From Streptomyces aureus (GTDB lineage: Bacteria; Actinomycetota; Actinomycetes; Streptomycetales; Streptomycetaceae): a DNA stretch of 64,000 bases. The notes beneath the pieces are model-generated. The model made no database searches. It had not been told where the DNA came from and was given only the letters and a program-made list of their open reading frames with translations. Shown here one piece after another: positions 20,501 through 31,572 of this stretch. Both the position numbers and the translations under genes were made by a program. Position 1 is the first letter of the stretch. The number at the start of each line of letters is the position of its first letter. Location: NCBI RefSeq assembly GCF_000725495.1, contig NZ_JNZD01000019.1:105680-169679 (forward strand), in the 5' to 3' direction.

Positions 20501-20865
20501 GGAGCCTGGTCGAGGGGGTCGTCGAGTCCGCCAGGCTGCACAAGATCACCAGCGGGCTGCTGCGGATCGCCGCCGATCTGGGGATGCAGTCCGTGGCCGA
20601 CGGGGTGGATCTTCCCGAGCAGGTCGTCGCCCTGCGCGCGATGGGCTGCACCCATGGGCAGGGCATGGCGTTCTCCGGGCCGCTGGACGAGTACCGGCTG
20701 CGCAGAGCACTGTCTTCCGGCCACTTTCCGGTGCCGAGCGGACCCGCCGAGCCGGTGTTCGCCGGTGGTGGCGGCGCGGGGGTGTATACGGGAGGAGTGC
20801 CTGTCGTACTGAGCGGCGGAACAGCCCTCCGCTCACATAATGAGACTCCCGTCCCACCCACTTGA
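17518..20865 (+). CDS. cdgE: Membrane PAS-GGDEF-EAL protein with degenerate EAL (probable CdgE)
   Basis: 1115 residues from ATG 17518; the start is uncertain (frame open to 17413, alternative GTG 17692). Order: Pro-rich tail, about eight membrane helices (nt 17740-18490), a 120-residue hydrophilic insert, two more helices, a PAS domain (nt 19070-19400), GGDEF and EAL. GGDEF is intact at residues 717-721, so diguanylate cyclase activity is possible. In the EAL domain the signature reads T-A-Q at 850-852, and DDFGTGY is replaced by DGFGSGY at 971, losing one metal-binding Asp. The EAL half is therefore probably inactive and may bind c-di-GMP or regulate. Position next to ilvB matches S. coelicolor CdgE (SCO5511) from memory. 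Confidence 0.85.
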   Translation: MDQRSDAAGPPPTTLARDHARPRSGRPSPPPQAPGPPTARTPGSPGPARRRGTDRVGPVSSPGALLIRRTVFDGGTGLFSQLALALVCAAYAVGSALGWGSTRLALVMGDFGLSVAAGTAAVSCFLYARSRRSGFRPAWLLFSLSSAMASLGNLVWGWYEVVLDQPVPTPSYADLFFLCFAPPAIVGLLVLAKRPVTKAGWVCLALDAWLIGGSLLTLSWSLALAQAAKFDGPSVAHTALSLAYPLLDIALVSMVLALHFRRSSVNRSAVNTAIGALALTVMCDALFTSPLLHNSYHSGQLLDAGWFAGSLLLAYAPWVVTRHGNEPEEHADEHDLDAYGPDLRGPDSRGPDEQGSEEHARVVHEGIPGQRREGQHGPPGSHAASGLREVRPPYGPGAPAEGPGSHEDPHREPERPHGRSHGEPAPAGSEAAGQVPGPGRYAAPRPITGSLAALTPYLAAAVCTLGILYNILNGRRVDRVVLVTAGLVVLALVVRQGIMLLDNITLAQELAQKENHFRSLVQGSSDVIMIAAPNGILRYVSPAAAGVYGRDAEELVGSELASLIHPEDLGCVVHEVRRFLAASHAEEPTTRIECRFRSGDGGWLNVESTVNRHHGGLIFNSRDVTERVRLQAQLQHNAEHDPLTDLPNRALFTRRVQQALSGRRSTDRGTAVLFIDLDGFKAVNDTIGHQAGDELLVQAARRLQDSVRHGDTAARLGGDEFAALIVGDGGRDRTAREQQILELADRLRIRLSQPYCIDGNDVRVAASIGVGFAEPGLGAGELLRNADLAMYRAKAAGKGRVELYAPQMQQDVVRRAELATRLRSALQDGEFALLHQPVVSLENGRIASVTAQARWRSSQGVLFTPAEFLRVAEDGERTAELGRWMLDEAVGQAAERTAAGVAVPVTVRMTARRLVDRSMPLGSVESLLTRHGLASGGLIIELSDTDPRVPLDELERRLNALRRLGVRIALDGFGSGYAAITALRRLPVDVLRIDRSLVEGVVESARLHKITSGLLRIAADLGMQSVADGVDLPEQVVALRAMGCTHGQGMAFSGPLDEYRLRRALSSGHFPVPSGPAEPVFAGGGGAGVYTGGVPVVLSGGTALRSHNETPVPPT
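20836..20841 (+). promoter_or_regulatory. Candidate -10 for the ilvBNC leader transcript
   Basis: CATAAT, five of six matches to TATAAT, lies within the end of the upstream gene about 58 bp before the leader peptide. No convincing -35 is seen. Confidence 0.3.
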
Positions 20866-20898
20866 CAGTCGGTGCGTGCCGGGGGGAGGGTCAATGCC

Positions 20899-20940
20899 AT
20901 GCGCACCCGAATTCTCGTACTTGGAAAGCGCGTCGGCTGA
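20899..20940 (+). CDS. ilvB leader peptide (branched-chain attenuator)
   Basis: A 13-residue open frame, [13 protein letters not shown], preceded by the strong ribosome site GGAGG at 9 nt. Four branched-chain codons occur in a row (ATT CTC GTA CTT), three of them rare codons in a high-GC genome. A T-tailed hairpin follows at 20996. The arrangement is that of ribosome-mediated attenuation: scarcity of Ile, Leu or Val stalls the ribosome and prevents the terminator. A leader of this type is known upstream of ilvB in actinobacteria. Confidence 0.85.
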   Translation: MRTRILVLGKRVG

Positions 20941-20995
20941 AGCTAGGTGATCACCGGAAAGGTCCGGAACACCCAGCGACCGCACCCGGCGCGCT

Positions 20996-21029
20996 CCCCT
21001 CGCTTGCCTCACGGCACGAGGGGTTTTTT
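20996..21029 (+). terminator. ilvBNC attenuator hairpin
   Basis: CCCCTCG (20996-21002) pairs with CGAGGGG (21017-21023), with an inner GCC/GGC pairing, followed by six T residues. It lies 56 nt after the leader-peptide stop and 70 nt before ilvB. A long T-run is unusual in this genome, which supports an intrinsic terminator. Confidence 0.85.
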
Positions 21030-21098
21030 GTTGCACAGGCACCAGTCGTACACCGCACAAAAGTCGCAAAAACCCTCAGCATCGAGAAGAGAATGCCG

Positions 21099-22949
21099 AT
21101 GACCGAGCAGGCCACCGGGGCCCACCATCCGCAGCCGCGGCCCCGTTCCGGAGGACAGCAGTCCGCCCCCGAGCACGTCACGGGTGCGCAGTCCCTCATC
21201 CGCTCGCTCGAGGAGGTCGGGGCCGAGACCGTATTCGGCATTCCCGGCGGTGCGATCCTTCCGGCCTACGACCCGCTGATGGACTCCACCCGGGTGCGCC
21301 ACGTGCTCGTGCGCCACGAGCAGGGAGCCGGCCACGCGGCCACCGGCTACGCCCAGGCCACCGGCAAGGTCGGTGTCTGCATGGCGACCAGCGGCCCCGG
21401 TGCGACCAACCTGGTCACCCCGATCGCCGACGCCCACATGGACTCGGTGCCGCTCGTGGCGATCACCGGCCAGGTCGCGTCCAAGGCGATCGGCACGGAC
21501 GCCTTCCAGGAGGCGGACATCGTCGGCATCACGATGCCCGTCACCAAGCACAACTTCCTGGTCACCCGGGCCGAGGACATCCCGCGGACGATCGCGGAGG
21601 CCTTCCACATCGCCTCCACCGGCCGGCCCGGCCCGGTCCTCGTCGACATCGCCAAGGACGCCCTCCAGGCCCGGACCACCTTCCAGTGGCCGCCCGTCCA
21701 GGACCTGCCCGGCTACCGTCCGGTGACCAAGCCGCACGCCAAGCAGATCCGCGAGGCCGCCAAGCTGCTCAGCCAGGCCAAGCGGCCCGTGCTGTACGTC
21801 GGCGGCGGCGTCATCAAGGCCCGCGCCACCGCCGAGCTGAAGGTCCTCGCGGAACTCACCGGAGCGCCCGTCACCACCACCCTGATGGCGCTCGGCGCCT
21901 TCCCCGACAGCCACCCGCTGCACGTGGGAATGCCGGGCATGCACGGTTCGGTCACCGCCGTCACCGCGCTGCAGAAGGCCGACCTGATCGTCGCCCTCGG
22001 AGCCCGCTTCGACGACCGCGTCACCGGCAAGCTGGACAGCTTCGCCCCGTTCGCCAAGATCGTCCACGCCGACATCGACCCGGCCGAGATCGGCAAGAAC
22101 CGCGCCGCCGACGTCCCGATCGTCGGAGACGCCCGCGAGGTCATCGCCGACCTGGTCCAGGCGGTCCAGAAGGAGCACAGCGAGGGCAACGCCGGCGACT
22201 ACACCGCCTGGTGGAGCGACCTCAACCGCTGGCGCGAGACCTACCCGCTCGGCTACGAGCAGCCCGACAACGGCCAGCTGTCCCCGCAGCAGGTCATCGA
22301 GCGCATCGGCCAGCTGGCCCCGGAGGGCACGATCTTCGCGGCCGGCGTCGGCCAGCACCAGATGTGGGCCGCGCACTACATCCAGTACGAGAAGCCCTCC
22401 ACCTGGCTGAACTCCGGCGGCGCCGGAACGATGGGCTACGCGGTCCCCGCCGCGATGGGCGCCAAGGCCGGACAGCCGGACCGCACGGTCTGGGCGGTCG
22501 ACGGCGACGGCTGCTTCCAGATGACCAACCAGGAACTCACCACCTGCGCCCTGAACAACATCCCGATCAAGGTCGCCATCATCAACAACGGCGCCCTCGG
22601 GATGGTCCGCCAGTGGCAGACCCTCTTCTACAACCAGCGCTACTCCAACACCGTGCTGCACAGCGGCCCGGACGCGGACGGCAAGCAGCCGAGCGCCGGC
22701 ACCCGCGTCCCCGACTTCGTCAAGCTGTCGGAGGCGATGGGCTGCCACGCCATCCGCTGCGAGTCCCCGGACGACCTCGACAAGGTGATCGAGGAGGCGA
22801 ACGCGATCAACGACCGCCCGGTCGTGGTCGACTTCATCGTCCACGAGGACGCGATGGTGTGGCCGATGGTCGCCGCCGGCACCTCCAACGACGAGGTCAT
22901 GTTCGCCCGGGACGTCCGCCCCGACTTCGGCGACAACGAAGACGACTGA
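21099..22949 (+). CDS. ilvB: Acetolactate synthase large subunit
   Basis: 616 residues. It condenses two pyruvates to acetolactate, or pyruvate with 2-ketobutyrate, the first common step of Val, Leu and Ile synthesis, using thiamine diphosphate. The catalytic Glu is in [12 protein letters not shown], and the ThDP/Mg motif runs from GDGC to NN ([13 protein letters not shown] ... AIINN). ATG 21099 is chosen over ATG 21093 because the ribosome site AGAAG is 9 nt away rather than 3. Transcription first passes the leader peptide and attenuator. ilvN follows after 20 nt. Confidence 0.97.
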   Translation: MTEQATGAHHPQPRPRSGGQQSAPEHVTGAQSLIRSLEEVGAETVFGIPGGAILPAYDPLMDSTRVRHVLVRHEQGAGHAATGYAQATGKVGVCMATSGPGATNLVTPIADAHMDSVPLVAITGQVASKAIGTDAFQEADIVGITMPVTKHNFLVTRAEDIPRTIAEAFHIASTGRPGPVLVDIAKDALQARTTFQWPPVQDLPGYRPVTKPHAKQIREAAKLLSQAKRPVLYVGGGVIKARATAELKVLAELTGAPVTTTLMALGAFPDSHPLHVGMPGMHGSVTAVTALQKADLIVALGARFDDRVTGKLDSFAPFAKIVHADIDPAEIGKNRAADVPIVGDAREVIADLVQAVQKEHSEGNAGDYTAWWSDLNRWRETYPLGYEQPDNGQLSPQQVIERIGQLAPEGTIFAAGVGQHQMWAAHYIQYEKPSTWLNSGGAGTMGYAVPAAMGAKAGQPDRTVWAVDGDGCFQMTNQELTTCALNNIPIKVAIINNGALGMVRQWQTLFYNQRYSNTVLHSGPDADGKQPSAGTRVPDFVKLSEAMGCHAIRCESPDDLDKVIEEANAINDRPVVVDFIVHEDAMVWPMVAAGTSNDEVMFARDVRPDFGDNEDD

Positions 22950-22969
22950 GAGAGAGCCGAGTCAGACCC

Positions 22970-24635
<1,666 letters not shown>

Positions 24636-24646
24636 GCCCTGCGACG

Positions 24647-24673
24647 GGGGCCGGGGCTGCATGCTCCGGCCCC
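24647..24673. terminator. Terminator after ilvC
   Basis: GGGGCCGG (24647-24654) and CCGGCCCC (24666-24673) flank an 11-nt loop, 11 nt after the ilvC stop. The rest of the 308-bp gap before serA (24636-24943) holds only a 7-bp hairpin at 24730-24748 and a -10-like TACACT at 24780; I see no gene in it. Confidence 0.75.
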
Positions 24674-24943
24674 TTCGTCGAACCCCGGGTAACGCCCGTG
24701 GACACGGTGTTGGACATCCCGTCCAGCCACGGAAGGGTGATCCTTCCGCAGAGGCGCAGGACGACCTGTCCGGCGCCACTACACTGCTCCACATCACCAA
24801 CGCGTCAGGCCCACAGCGTCGTGCGTCTTCCACGCGGCTCGAGCAGCCCCCCAAGAAGTGCAGGTACATTCCGGGGCCGCTAAAACCCTCCACCGCCTGC
24901 GGCCGTCGGGACGGCCGTCCGCATTGGACTTGTGAGGACTCAC

Positions 24944-26533
24944 GTGAGCTCGAAACCTGTCGTACTCATCGCTGAAGAGCTGTCGCCCGCGACCGTAGAC
25001 GCCCTGGGCCCGGACTTCGAGATCCGGCACTGCAACGGCGCGGACCGTGCCGAGCTGCTGCCCGCCATCGCCGACGTCGACGCCATCCTCATCCGCTCGG
25101 CCACCAAGGTCGACGCCGAGGCCGTCGCCGCCGCCAGGAAGCTGAAGGTCGTCGCACGAGCCGGCGTCGGCCTGGACAACGTAGACGTCTCCGCCGCCAC
25201 CAAGGCCGGCGTGATGGTCGTCAACGCCCCCACCTCCAACATCGTGACCGCCGCCGAGCTGGCCTGCGGTCTCCTCCTCGCCACCGCGCGCCACATCCCG
25301 CAGGCCAACACGGCGCTGAAGAACGGCGAGTGGAAGCGCAGCAAGTACACCGGTGTGGAGCTCGCCGAGAAGACCCTCGGTGTCGTCGGCCTCGGCCGCA
25401 TCGGCGCGCTCGTCGCGCAGCGCATGTCGGCGTTCGGCATGAAGGTCGTCGCCTACGACCCCTACGTCCAGCCCGCGCGGGCCGCGCAGATGGGCGTGAA
25501 GGTCCTGACCCTCGACGAGCTGCTCGAGGTCTCGGACTTCATCACCGTGCACCTCCCGAAGACCCCCGAGACCCTCGGTCTCATCGGCGACGAGGCCCTG
25601 CACAAGGTCAAGCCGACGGTGCGCATCGTCAACGCCGCGCGCGGCGGGATCGTCGACGAGGCGGCGCTGTACTCGGCGCTCAAGGAGGGCCGCGTCGCCG
25701 GCGCCGGCCTCGACGTGTACGCGAAGGAGCCCTGCACGGACTCCCCGCTGTTCGAGCTCGACGAGGTCGTCTGCACCCCGCACCTGGGCGCCTCCACGGA
25801 CGAGGCCCAGGAGAAGGCCGGCATCTCCGTCGCCCGCTCGGTGCGTCTCGCCCTCGCCGGTGAGCTCGTGCCGGACGCGGTCAACGTCCAGGGCGGCGTG
25901 ATCGCCGAGGACGTCAAGCCGGGTCTGCCGCTCGCCGAGAAGCTCGGCCGCATCTTCACCGCCCTCGCGGGCGAGGTCGCGCTCCGCCTCGACGTCGAGG
26001 TGTACGGCGAGATCACCCAGCACGACGTGAAGGTGCTCGAACTCTCCGCGCTCAAGGGCGTGTTCGAGGACGTCGTCGACGAGACCGTGTCGTACGTCAA
26101 CGCCCCCCTGTTCGCGCAGGAGCGCGGCGTCGAGGTCCGGCTGACCACGAGCTCGGAGTCCCCCGACCACCGCAACGTGGTCACCGTGCGCGGCACGCTC
26201 GGCGACGGCCAGGAGGTCGCGGTCTCCGGCACGCTGGCCGGTCCGAAGCACCTGCAGAAGATCGTCGCCGTCGGCGAGTACGACGTGGACCTGGCGCTCG
26301 CCGACCACATGCTCGTCCTGCGCTACGAGGACCGTCCCGGTGTCGTCGGCACCGTCGGCCGCATCCTCGGCGAGTCCGGCATCAACATCGCCGGCATGCA
26401 GGTCGCCCGCGCGAACGTCGGTGGCGAGGCCCTCGCGGTCCTCACGGTCGACGACACGGTGCCGGCCGGTGTCCTCACCGAGCTGTCCGCCGAGATCGGC
26501 GCGACCTCGGCGCGGTCGGTCAACCTCGTCTGA
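24944..26533 (+). CDS. serA: D-3-phosphoglycerate dehydrogenase
   Basis: 529 residues. It oxidises 3-phosphoglycerate with NAD, the first step of serine synthesis. Order: substrate domain, Rossmann domain with VGLGRIGALVAQR, the catalytic Arg in NAARGG, Glu in YAKEP and His in TPHLGAS, then an allosteric substrate-binding domain and a C-terminal ACT domain (from about residue 455) for serine feedback. This is the long type 1 form found in mycobacteria. GTG 24944 is chosen because TGAGGA sits 5-6 nt before it; GTG 24932 is the alternative. Confidence 0.97.
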   Translation: MSSKPVVLIAEELSPATVDALGPDFEIRHCNGADRAELLPAIADVDAILIRSATKVDAEAVAAARKLKVVARAGVGLDNVDVSAATKAGVMVVNAPTSNIVTAAELACGLLLATARHIPQANTALKNGEWKRSKYTGVELAEKTLGVVGLGRIGALVAQRMSAFGMKVVAYDPYVQPARAAQMGVKVLTLDELLEVSDFITVHLPKTPETLGLIGDEALHKVKPTVRIVNAARGGIVDEAALYSALKEGRVAGAGLDVYAKEPCTDSPLFELDEVVCTPHLGASTDEAQEKAGISVARSVRLALAGELVPDAVNVQGGVIAEDVKPGLPLAEKLGRIFTALAGEVALRLDVEVYGEITQHDVKVLELSALKGVFEDVVDETVSYVNAPLFAQERGVEVRLTTSSESPDHRNVVTVRGTLGDGQEVAVSGTLAGPKHLQKIVAVGEYDVDLALADHMLVLRYEDRPGVVGTVGRILGESGINIAGMQVARANVGGEALAVLTVDDTVPAGVLTELSAEIGATSARSVNLV

Positions 26534-26561
26534 GGCCGTCGGGCGACGGCTTCCCCCGCGA

Positions 26562-26605
26562 CGGCCGAGGGCCGGGACACCACCTGGTGTCCCGGCCCTC
26601 GGCCG
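26562..26605. terminator. Bidirectional terminator between serA and the LAL gene
   Basis: A perfect 21-bp stem (26562-26582 with 26585-26605) with a minimal loop, located between convergent genes and followed by TTT. Confidence 0.85.
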
Positions 26606-26617
26606 TTTCCGCGCGGG

Positions 26618-29590
26618 TCACGGGGACGGGGCGGTCTCCGGGTCGATCAGGCCCTCGCGATAGGCGATGGCCACGGCCTCGGTGCGGCTCGCCGCCCCCA
26701 GCTTGGCGAGGATGTTCGAGACGTGGACGCTCGCCGTCTTGCCGCTGATGAACAGTTCCTCGCCGATCTGGCGGTTGGTGCGTCCCCGGCCCAGCAGCCG
26801 CAGCACATCGCTCTCCCGCGCGGTCAGCGCGGCGATGCGTTCGTCGGCGGCCGGTGACTCGGCGAGGCCGCCCCGCCGGACCAGCGCCTTCAGGGACTCG
26901 CGCAGCGGCTTCGCGCCGAGGAGCACGGCGGTGTCGTGGGCGGCGCGGGCCTGCTCGGCGGCCTCCGCGCGGCGGCCCGCCGCGAGCAGGGCCTCCGCGA
27001 GCCGCCGTCTGCTCCGCGCCAGCTCGTACGGGTCGCCGTAGCCGAAGGCCGCCACGGCCCGCTCCCAGGCCGCGACGTCCGGGCCGGTGCGGGCACGCAG
27101 CCACTCCGCCTCGGCACGGGCGAGCCAGGCCCGCCCCTCGGGACCCTCCTCGCCGTCCTTCTCGCTCTGCGCCGCCGCGCTCCTGGCCAGCTCCGCCACC
27201 TCGGCCGCGCTGTCCGCCCAGTGGCCGGCGCCGGCCGGGTCACCGGAACGGCGTGCCTCCTCGGCGGCATCCGCGACCGCCGACAGCGCGAGCGCGGCGA
27301 GCCGCACCACGACGGGGGGCGGGCCGGTGCCGGAGGCGTCCGTGAGGGCCTCGGCCGCGGTGCGCAGCCGCCGTACGGCCTCCTCCGCGTCGCCGCCGTG
27401 GGCCGCGGCGTCGGTCAGCACGATGCTCGCGACGAGCGTGGACATCCAGTCGAAGGGCCGGTCGAGCAGTGCGCGGGCTCCGGTGACGGCCGCCTCCAGC
27501 TCGCCGCGGGCCAGGGCGACGTACAGGGCGGGCCCCGTGGCGAACCCGGCCGCCGCCGGCAGCAGCTCGGCGTCGTCGGCGGCCGCACGCGCGCAGGCGT
27601 CCCAGCGGCCCATCGTGTAGAACACCAGCGACTGGAGGTAGCGCAGCTCCAGGGCGTACGGAGAGGACAGCAGTCCGGAGCGGCGGGCGCGGTCCACTCC
27701 GTCCGAGAGCCAGGTCAGGCACTCCTCCAGGTCACCGGATTCGAAGCACCCGATGGCCAGGTTGAACAGCGCCCGCATCTCGACCGGGAAGTTCCCGGCG
27801 CCGTGCGCCAGTTCAAGGGCCCGGCGCAGCCTTTCGCGGCCGTTGCGCGTGCGTCGGCTGTTCGCCTCCAGACCGACCAGGGAGATCATCAGGTCGGCCT
27901 GGGCGTCGGCCAGCCGGAGCTGTTCGGCCGTGGCGAGCGCCTGCCGGGCGACGCGCTCGGCGTCCTCGGCCCGGCCCACGTGGCGGGCCGCCATGACATG
28001 GGTCGCCGCGGCCCACACCCAGGTGTACGAGGGCGGTTCGGCGGGGATCAGCGCGAGCGCCTCGCTGCTGTAGGTGAACGCGTCCTTCAGGCTGTCGATC
28101 CGCATCAGATTGCCCGCGAGGGTGTACCGGACCCGGGCGGCGAGCTCGGAGTCGGTGTCGGAGCCGGCCCGGGCGAGCGCGTCGCGGGTGAGGTGGACCG
28201 CGCGGTGGGTCTCCCCGGCGCTGGCGGCGGCCGCCGAGGCGCGCAGGGTGAGCGTGACGGTGCTCCCCTCGGGGCGGGCGCCGGTGTCCACCGCGGGCCA
28301 CAGTTCGAGGGCGGTCTCCAGGTGGTGCAGCTCCTCGGCGGGCGCGCCGACGCGCTGGGCGTGCTCGGCGGCCTCGAGGGAGGCGGCGAGCGCGTCGGCA
28401 AGGTCGTGGCTCTCGCGCGAGTGGTGGGCGCGCTCCGCCGCGTTCTTCGCCGAGCGGGCCTCTCCGGCGAGGAGTCCGGCGAACTGCCGGTGCAGCCGCA
28501 CCCGTTCACCGGGCAGCAGGTCCGCGTACACGGCCTCGCGGGTGAGCGCGTGCCGGAACGAGTACGTCGCATCCTCGCCCGGCACGAGGAGTTGGTGACC
28601 GACGGCCTCGCGCAGCGCCGACTCCAGTTCCTCCTCGGGGAGTTGCACGGCGCCGCGCAGCAGTTCGTGCTCGACGCGGCGTCCCGCGACGGCCGCCGTG
28701 CGCAGCACCTGCTGGGCGGTGTCGGAGAGTTGCTCGATGCGGATGAGCAGGACGTCGGCCAGCCCGCTCGGCATGGCGGGGGAGACGGGGGTGTCGTCGC
28801 CGGGCAGCGCGGCGAGCAGTTCCTCGGCGTAGAAGGCGTTGCCCTCGGCCCGTTCGACGATGCGACGGACCGTGGTGTCGGAGACCGGGCGGATGCGCAG
28901 CGCGCGCACGAGCCGGGCCACGTCGGCGTCGGCCATCGGCCGCAGCTCCAGCCGGTCGACAGCCGGCAATCGGATCAGCTCGGCGAGCAGCGGGCGCAGC
29001 GGGTGGCGGCGGTGCAGGTCGTCCGCGCGGTACGAGGCGAAGACCGCGAGGCGCCGGGCGGGGCCGCCGGCCGCGGGCCCCTGGAGCACGCCCCGGCTGA
29101 GCAGGAAGCGGAGCAGGTCGCGGGAGGACTGGTCCGCCCAGTGGAGGTCCTCGAGGACCAGCAGGAGCGGGGCGATGTCGGCCAGGTCGGCGAGGAGACC
29201 CGCGACGGCCTCGAAGAGCCGGAGCCGGCCGCCGGGGTCCGGGGCGGCGCCCGCCCCCGGGCCGGAGCCGGTCAGCCGGTCCACCTCGGGGTGGGCGGCG
29301 AACGCGGGGGAGAACCGGTCCTCGGCGGACGCAGCGCCCAGGATCTCGGTGAACGGGAGGTAGGGGAGGCCCACGTCACCGAGGTCGACGCAGTGCCCGG
29401 TCAGGACCGTCGTCCCGGCGGCGGACGCGCGCGCCGCGGCCTCCGTGAGGGTGCGGGTCTTGCCGACGCCGGCGTCCCCGGCCACCAGGACCGCGCGCGG
29501 CTCGCCGTCTCGGGCGCGGTCCAGCACGCCGGTGAGCCGGGCGAGTTCGTCACCCCGGCCGATGAACGGCGTACCGAAAGTCTGTGTCAC
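26618..29590 (-). CDS. LAL-family ATPase/LuxR transcriptional regulator (second copy)
   Basis: 990 residues from GTG 29590; the frame is open to 29707 but the FIGRGDEL domain begins at the chosen start. Walker A is D-A-G-V-G-K-T near residue 38 and Walker B is LLLVLEDLHWAD. A long TPR-like middle is followed by a C-terminal LuxR helix-turn-helix, LTARESDVLRLLGRGRTNRQ onwards. It shares the architecture of the regulator at 10759-13896, and the two probably descend from one family, though the middle regions differ. Target genes are not evident from the neighbours. Confidence 0.9.
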   Translation of the reverse strand: MTQTFGTPFIGRGDELARLTGVLDRARDGEPRAVLVAGDAGVGKTRTLTEAAARASAAGTTVLTGHCVDLGDVGLPYLPFTEILGAASAEDRFSPAFAAHPEVDRLTGSGPGAGAAPDPGGRLRLFEAVAGLLADLADIAPLLLVLEDLHWADQSSRDLLRFLLSRGVLQGPAAGGPARRLAVFASYRADDLHRRHPLRPLLAELIRLPAVDRLELRPMADADVARLVRALRIRPVSDTTVRRIVERAEGNAFYAEELLAALPGDDTPVSPAMPSGLADVLLIRIEQLSDTAQQVLRTAAVAGRRVEHELLRGAVQLPEEELESALREAVGHQLLVPGEDATYSFRHALTREAVYADLLPGERVRLHRQFAGLLAGEARSAKNAAERAHHSRESHDLADALAASLEAAEHAQRVGAPAEELHHLETALELWPAVDTGARPEGSTVTLTLRASAAAASAGETHRAVHLTRDALARAGSDTDSELAARVRYTLAGNLMRIDSLKDAFTYSSEALALIPAEPPSYTWVWAAATHVMAARHVGRAEDAERVARQALATAEQLRLADAQADLMISLVGLEANSRRTRNGRERLRRALELAHGAGNFPVEMRALFNLAIGCFESGDLEECLTWLSDGVDRARRSGLLSSPYALELRYLQSLVFYTMGRWDACARAAADDAELLPAAAGFATGPALYVALARGELEAAVTGARALLDRPFDWMSTLVASIVLTDAAAHGGDAEEAVRRLRTAAEALTDASGTGPPPVVVRLAALALSAVADAAEEARRSGDPAGAGHWADSAAEVAELARSAAAQSEKDGEEGPEGRAWLARAEAEWLRARTGPDVAAWERAVAAFGYGDPYELARSRRRLAEALLAAGRRAEAAEQARAAHDTAVLLGAKPLRESLKALVRRGGLAESPAADERIAALTARESDVLRLLGRGRTNRQIGEELFISGKTASVHVSNILAKLGAASRTEAVAIAYREGLIDPETAPSP

Positions 29591-29713
29591 AGGCCCATCC
29601 TGGCACGCTCGGCCGACAACTCCCCGGCGTATTCGCCCCGATCGGCGACCTGCTCCCGGACGGTCCTCCGGGGAGGCCCGCCGGTGCGGGAATCCTCCGG
29701 CGCACACGCCGGT

Positions 29714-29747
29714 GCCGGGCGGGCCGGAGTGCTCCGGCCCGCCCGGC
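29714..29747. terminator. Terminator after the DHA2 exporter
   Basis: A perfect 15-bp stem (29714-29728 with 29733-29747) around a GTGC loop, downstream of the minus-strand exporter that ends at 29846. Confidence 0.65.
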
Positions 29748-29845
29748 GGACGGGGGTTCGAGGGGCACGGGGTTTCGGGGCCGGGGCGCCGCTCGCCCGG
29801 GAGGCGGAAGGCGGGGGCCGGGGTGCGCCCACCCGGCGGGCCGGG

Positions 29846-31450
29846 TCAGGCGGGGGTCAGGCCGCCTCCCGGCTCGGACGCCGCCGCGGGGAGCGGCTCA
29901 CCGGCACCCGTGCCGAGGTCGTCGCCGTCCTCGTGCACCGCCACCTTGCGCAGGCTCGCGGTGGCGAGGACGGCGGCGCCCAGCAGGAGGACCGCACCGG
30001 CGACGGCCGCCGCCTGCATCCCGTTGGTGAACGCCTCCCGCGCGGCTGTGGCCAGTGCCTTCCCGGCGTCGCCCGGCAGCCGGCCGGCCACGGCCAGGGC
30101 GCCGCCCAGCGTCTCCCGGGCCGCGGCCGGGGCGCCGGAGGGGACGTCGTGGCGGTAGACCGCGGTGCCGATGGAGCCGAGGACCGCCATGCCGAGGGCC
30201 CCGCCGAACTCGGCGCCGGTCTCCAGCAGGGAGGCGGCGGCGCCCGTGTTGCCGAGGGGGACCGTGCCGAGGGCGAGGTCCATCATCTGGGACATCACGG
30301 TGACGATCCCGGAGGCGAGGACACCCGCGCCGGCCAGCACGAGCCACAGCGAGTCGGTGCCGGCGCAGGCCAGCAGTCCGTAGCCGCAGGCGGCGAGGAC
30401 GAATCCGCCCGAGACGACGTGGGCGCGGTGGACGCCCTTCTGCACGAGCTGGGCCGCGACCGGCGCGGCCACACCGACCAGGACGGTGGGGAGCAGGGAC
30501 CACAGGGCGGCGGCCATGGAGCTCTTGCCGAGCACCGACTGGAGGTACTGGGTGGTGAAGTACGCCGAGCCCATCATGCCGAAGGACGAGACGAGGTTGA
30601 GGACGACGGCGGGTGCGAAGCCGCGGCCGCGGAACAGGGCGGGGGAGATGAGCGGGGACTTCGCGGTGCGCTGGCGGTGGACGAACAGGGCGGTGAAGAC
30701 CAGGCCGACCAGGACCGAGACGACGTACTCGGTCCGCCAGCCCTCGGCCGGGATCTCCTTGACGCCGTAGATCACCGGCAGGACGGCGGCCATCGACAGC
30801 GGCACGCTCAGCAGGTCGAACCGGCCCGGCTCGGGGTTCTTCGACTCGGGCAGCAGGATCGGGCCGAGGACCAGCAGCAGCACCATCGCGGGCAGGTTGA
30901 CCAGGAAGACCGACCCCCACCAGAAGTACTGGACGAGCACACCGCTCATCACCGAGCCGAGGGCGATACCGCCGGTCATGACGCCGGACCACAGGCCGAT
31001 CGCCTTCGCGCGCTGCCCGGGGTCGGTGAACATCGTCCGGATGATCGCCATGGTCGAGGGCATCAGGGTCGCGCCGCCGACGCCGAGGACCGCGCGGGCC
31101 GCGATCAGCATCTCGGCGCTGTCGGCGTAGGCGGCGAGCACGGAGGCGGAGCCGAACGCGGCGGCGCCGAACAGGAGCAGCTTGCGGCGCCCGATGCGGT
31201 CGCCGAGGGAGCCCATCGTCATCAGCAGCCCGGCGAGCACGAACGCGTAGATGTCGAAGATCCACAGCTGCTGGGTGCCGCTCGGCTCCAGGTCCGCGCT
31301 GATCGAGGGGATCGCGAAGTAGAGGACGGAGACGTCCATCGAGACCAGGAGCAGCGGAAGCATCAGGACGCCGAGGGCGGTCCATTCGCGGCGGCCGGCC
31401 AGAGCGCCGGGGGCGCCGGAGGCGGGAGTCGTGCTCGTCGGGTTCGTCAT
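29846..31450 (-). CDS. MFS drug exporter, DHA2 (14-helix) family
   Basis: 534 residues, the usual length for 14-helix drug:proton antiporters. The N-terminal region has the family signature near MDVSVLYFAIPSI, the loop motif GSLGDRIGRRKLL and the motif C segment GVMTGGIALGSVMSG. It likely exports an antibiotic or toxic compound. It is divergent from a TetR gene at 31573, and the shared 122-bp control region carries 13-bp repeats. The ATG has no ribosome site, but a -10 element ends 7 nt upstream, so the mRNA is probably leaderless. Confidence 0.93.
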   Translation of the reverse strand: MTNPTSTTPASGAPGALAGRREWTALGVLMLPLLLVSMDVSVLYFAIPSISADLEPSGTQQLWIFDIYAFVLAGLLMTMGSLGDRIGRRKLLLFGAAAFGSASVLAAYADSAEMLIAARAVLGVGGATLMPSTMAIIRTMFTDPGQRAKAIGLWSGVMTGGIALGSVMSGVLVQYFWWGSVFLVNLPAMVLLLVLGPILLPESKNPEPGRFDLLSVPLSMAAVLPVIYGVKEIPAEGWRTEYVVSVLVGLVFTALFVHRQRTAKSPLISPALFRGRGFAPAVVLNLVSSFGMMGSAYFTTQYLQSVLGKSSMAAALWSLLPTVLVGVAAPVAAQLVQKGVHRAHVVSGGFVLAACGYGLLACAGTDSLWLVLAGAGVLASGIVTVMSQMMDLALGTVPLGNTGAAASLLETGAEFGGALGMAVLGSIGTAVYRHDVPSGAPAAARETLGGALAVAGRLPGDAGKALATAAREAFTNGMQAAAVAGAVLLLGAAVLATASLRKVAVHEDGDDLGTGAGEPLPAAASEPGGGLTPA

Positions 31451-31457
31451 GCCAGGG

Positions 31458-31486
31458 ACTGTACGGACGTATTAAACGCTTGTCTA
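31458..31486 (-). promoter_or_regulatory. Promoter of the DHA2 exporter
   Basis: Read on the minus strand: TAGACA (31486-31481), exactly 17 bp, then TACAGT (31463-31458), then 7 nt to the ATG. The -35 lies inside the 13-bp repeat array, so a bound repressor would block it. Confidence 0.55.
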
Positions 31487-31553
31487 GTACGCTCGTATAA
31501 GACGTTCGTTTCACACGCTCGTCCTTGACGGTTGTATGGGACGCTTGTCTGAA
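31463..31553. repeat. Seven 13-bp iterated operator-like repeats
   Basis: Copies start at 31463, 31476, 31489, 31502, 31515, 31528 and 31541, each exactly 13 bp apart. Six match ACGCTTGT with at most two changes (ACGCTTGT, ACGCTCGT, ACGTTCGT, ACGCTCGT, ACGGTTGT, ACGCTTGT); the first is ACGGACGT. The array fills most of the space between the exporter and TetR starts. Confidence 0.85.
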
Positions 31554-31559
31554 TCGAGG

Positions 31560-31572
31560 TAGGGTGGCCGGC
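31560..31572 (+). promoter_or_regulatory. Candidate leaderless promoter of the TetR gene
   Basis: TAGGGT at 31560-31565 ends 7 nt before ATG 31573, the same geometry as on the opposite strand for the exporter. Confidence 0.35.

Noticed and set aside
20862..20867. TTGACA as the -35 of the ilvBNC promoter
   Set aside because: The -10 position 17 bp downstream falls in the GGGGGGAGGG ribosome site of the leader peptide, and the hexamer overlaps the upstream stop codon.
26936..31528. Very long plus-strand open frame (about 1530 codons) across the second LAL and DHA2 genes
   Set aside because: It lies antisense to two clear genes, is dominated by Arg, Gly and Ala, has no domain and arises from high third-position GC on the opposite strand.
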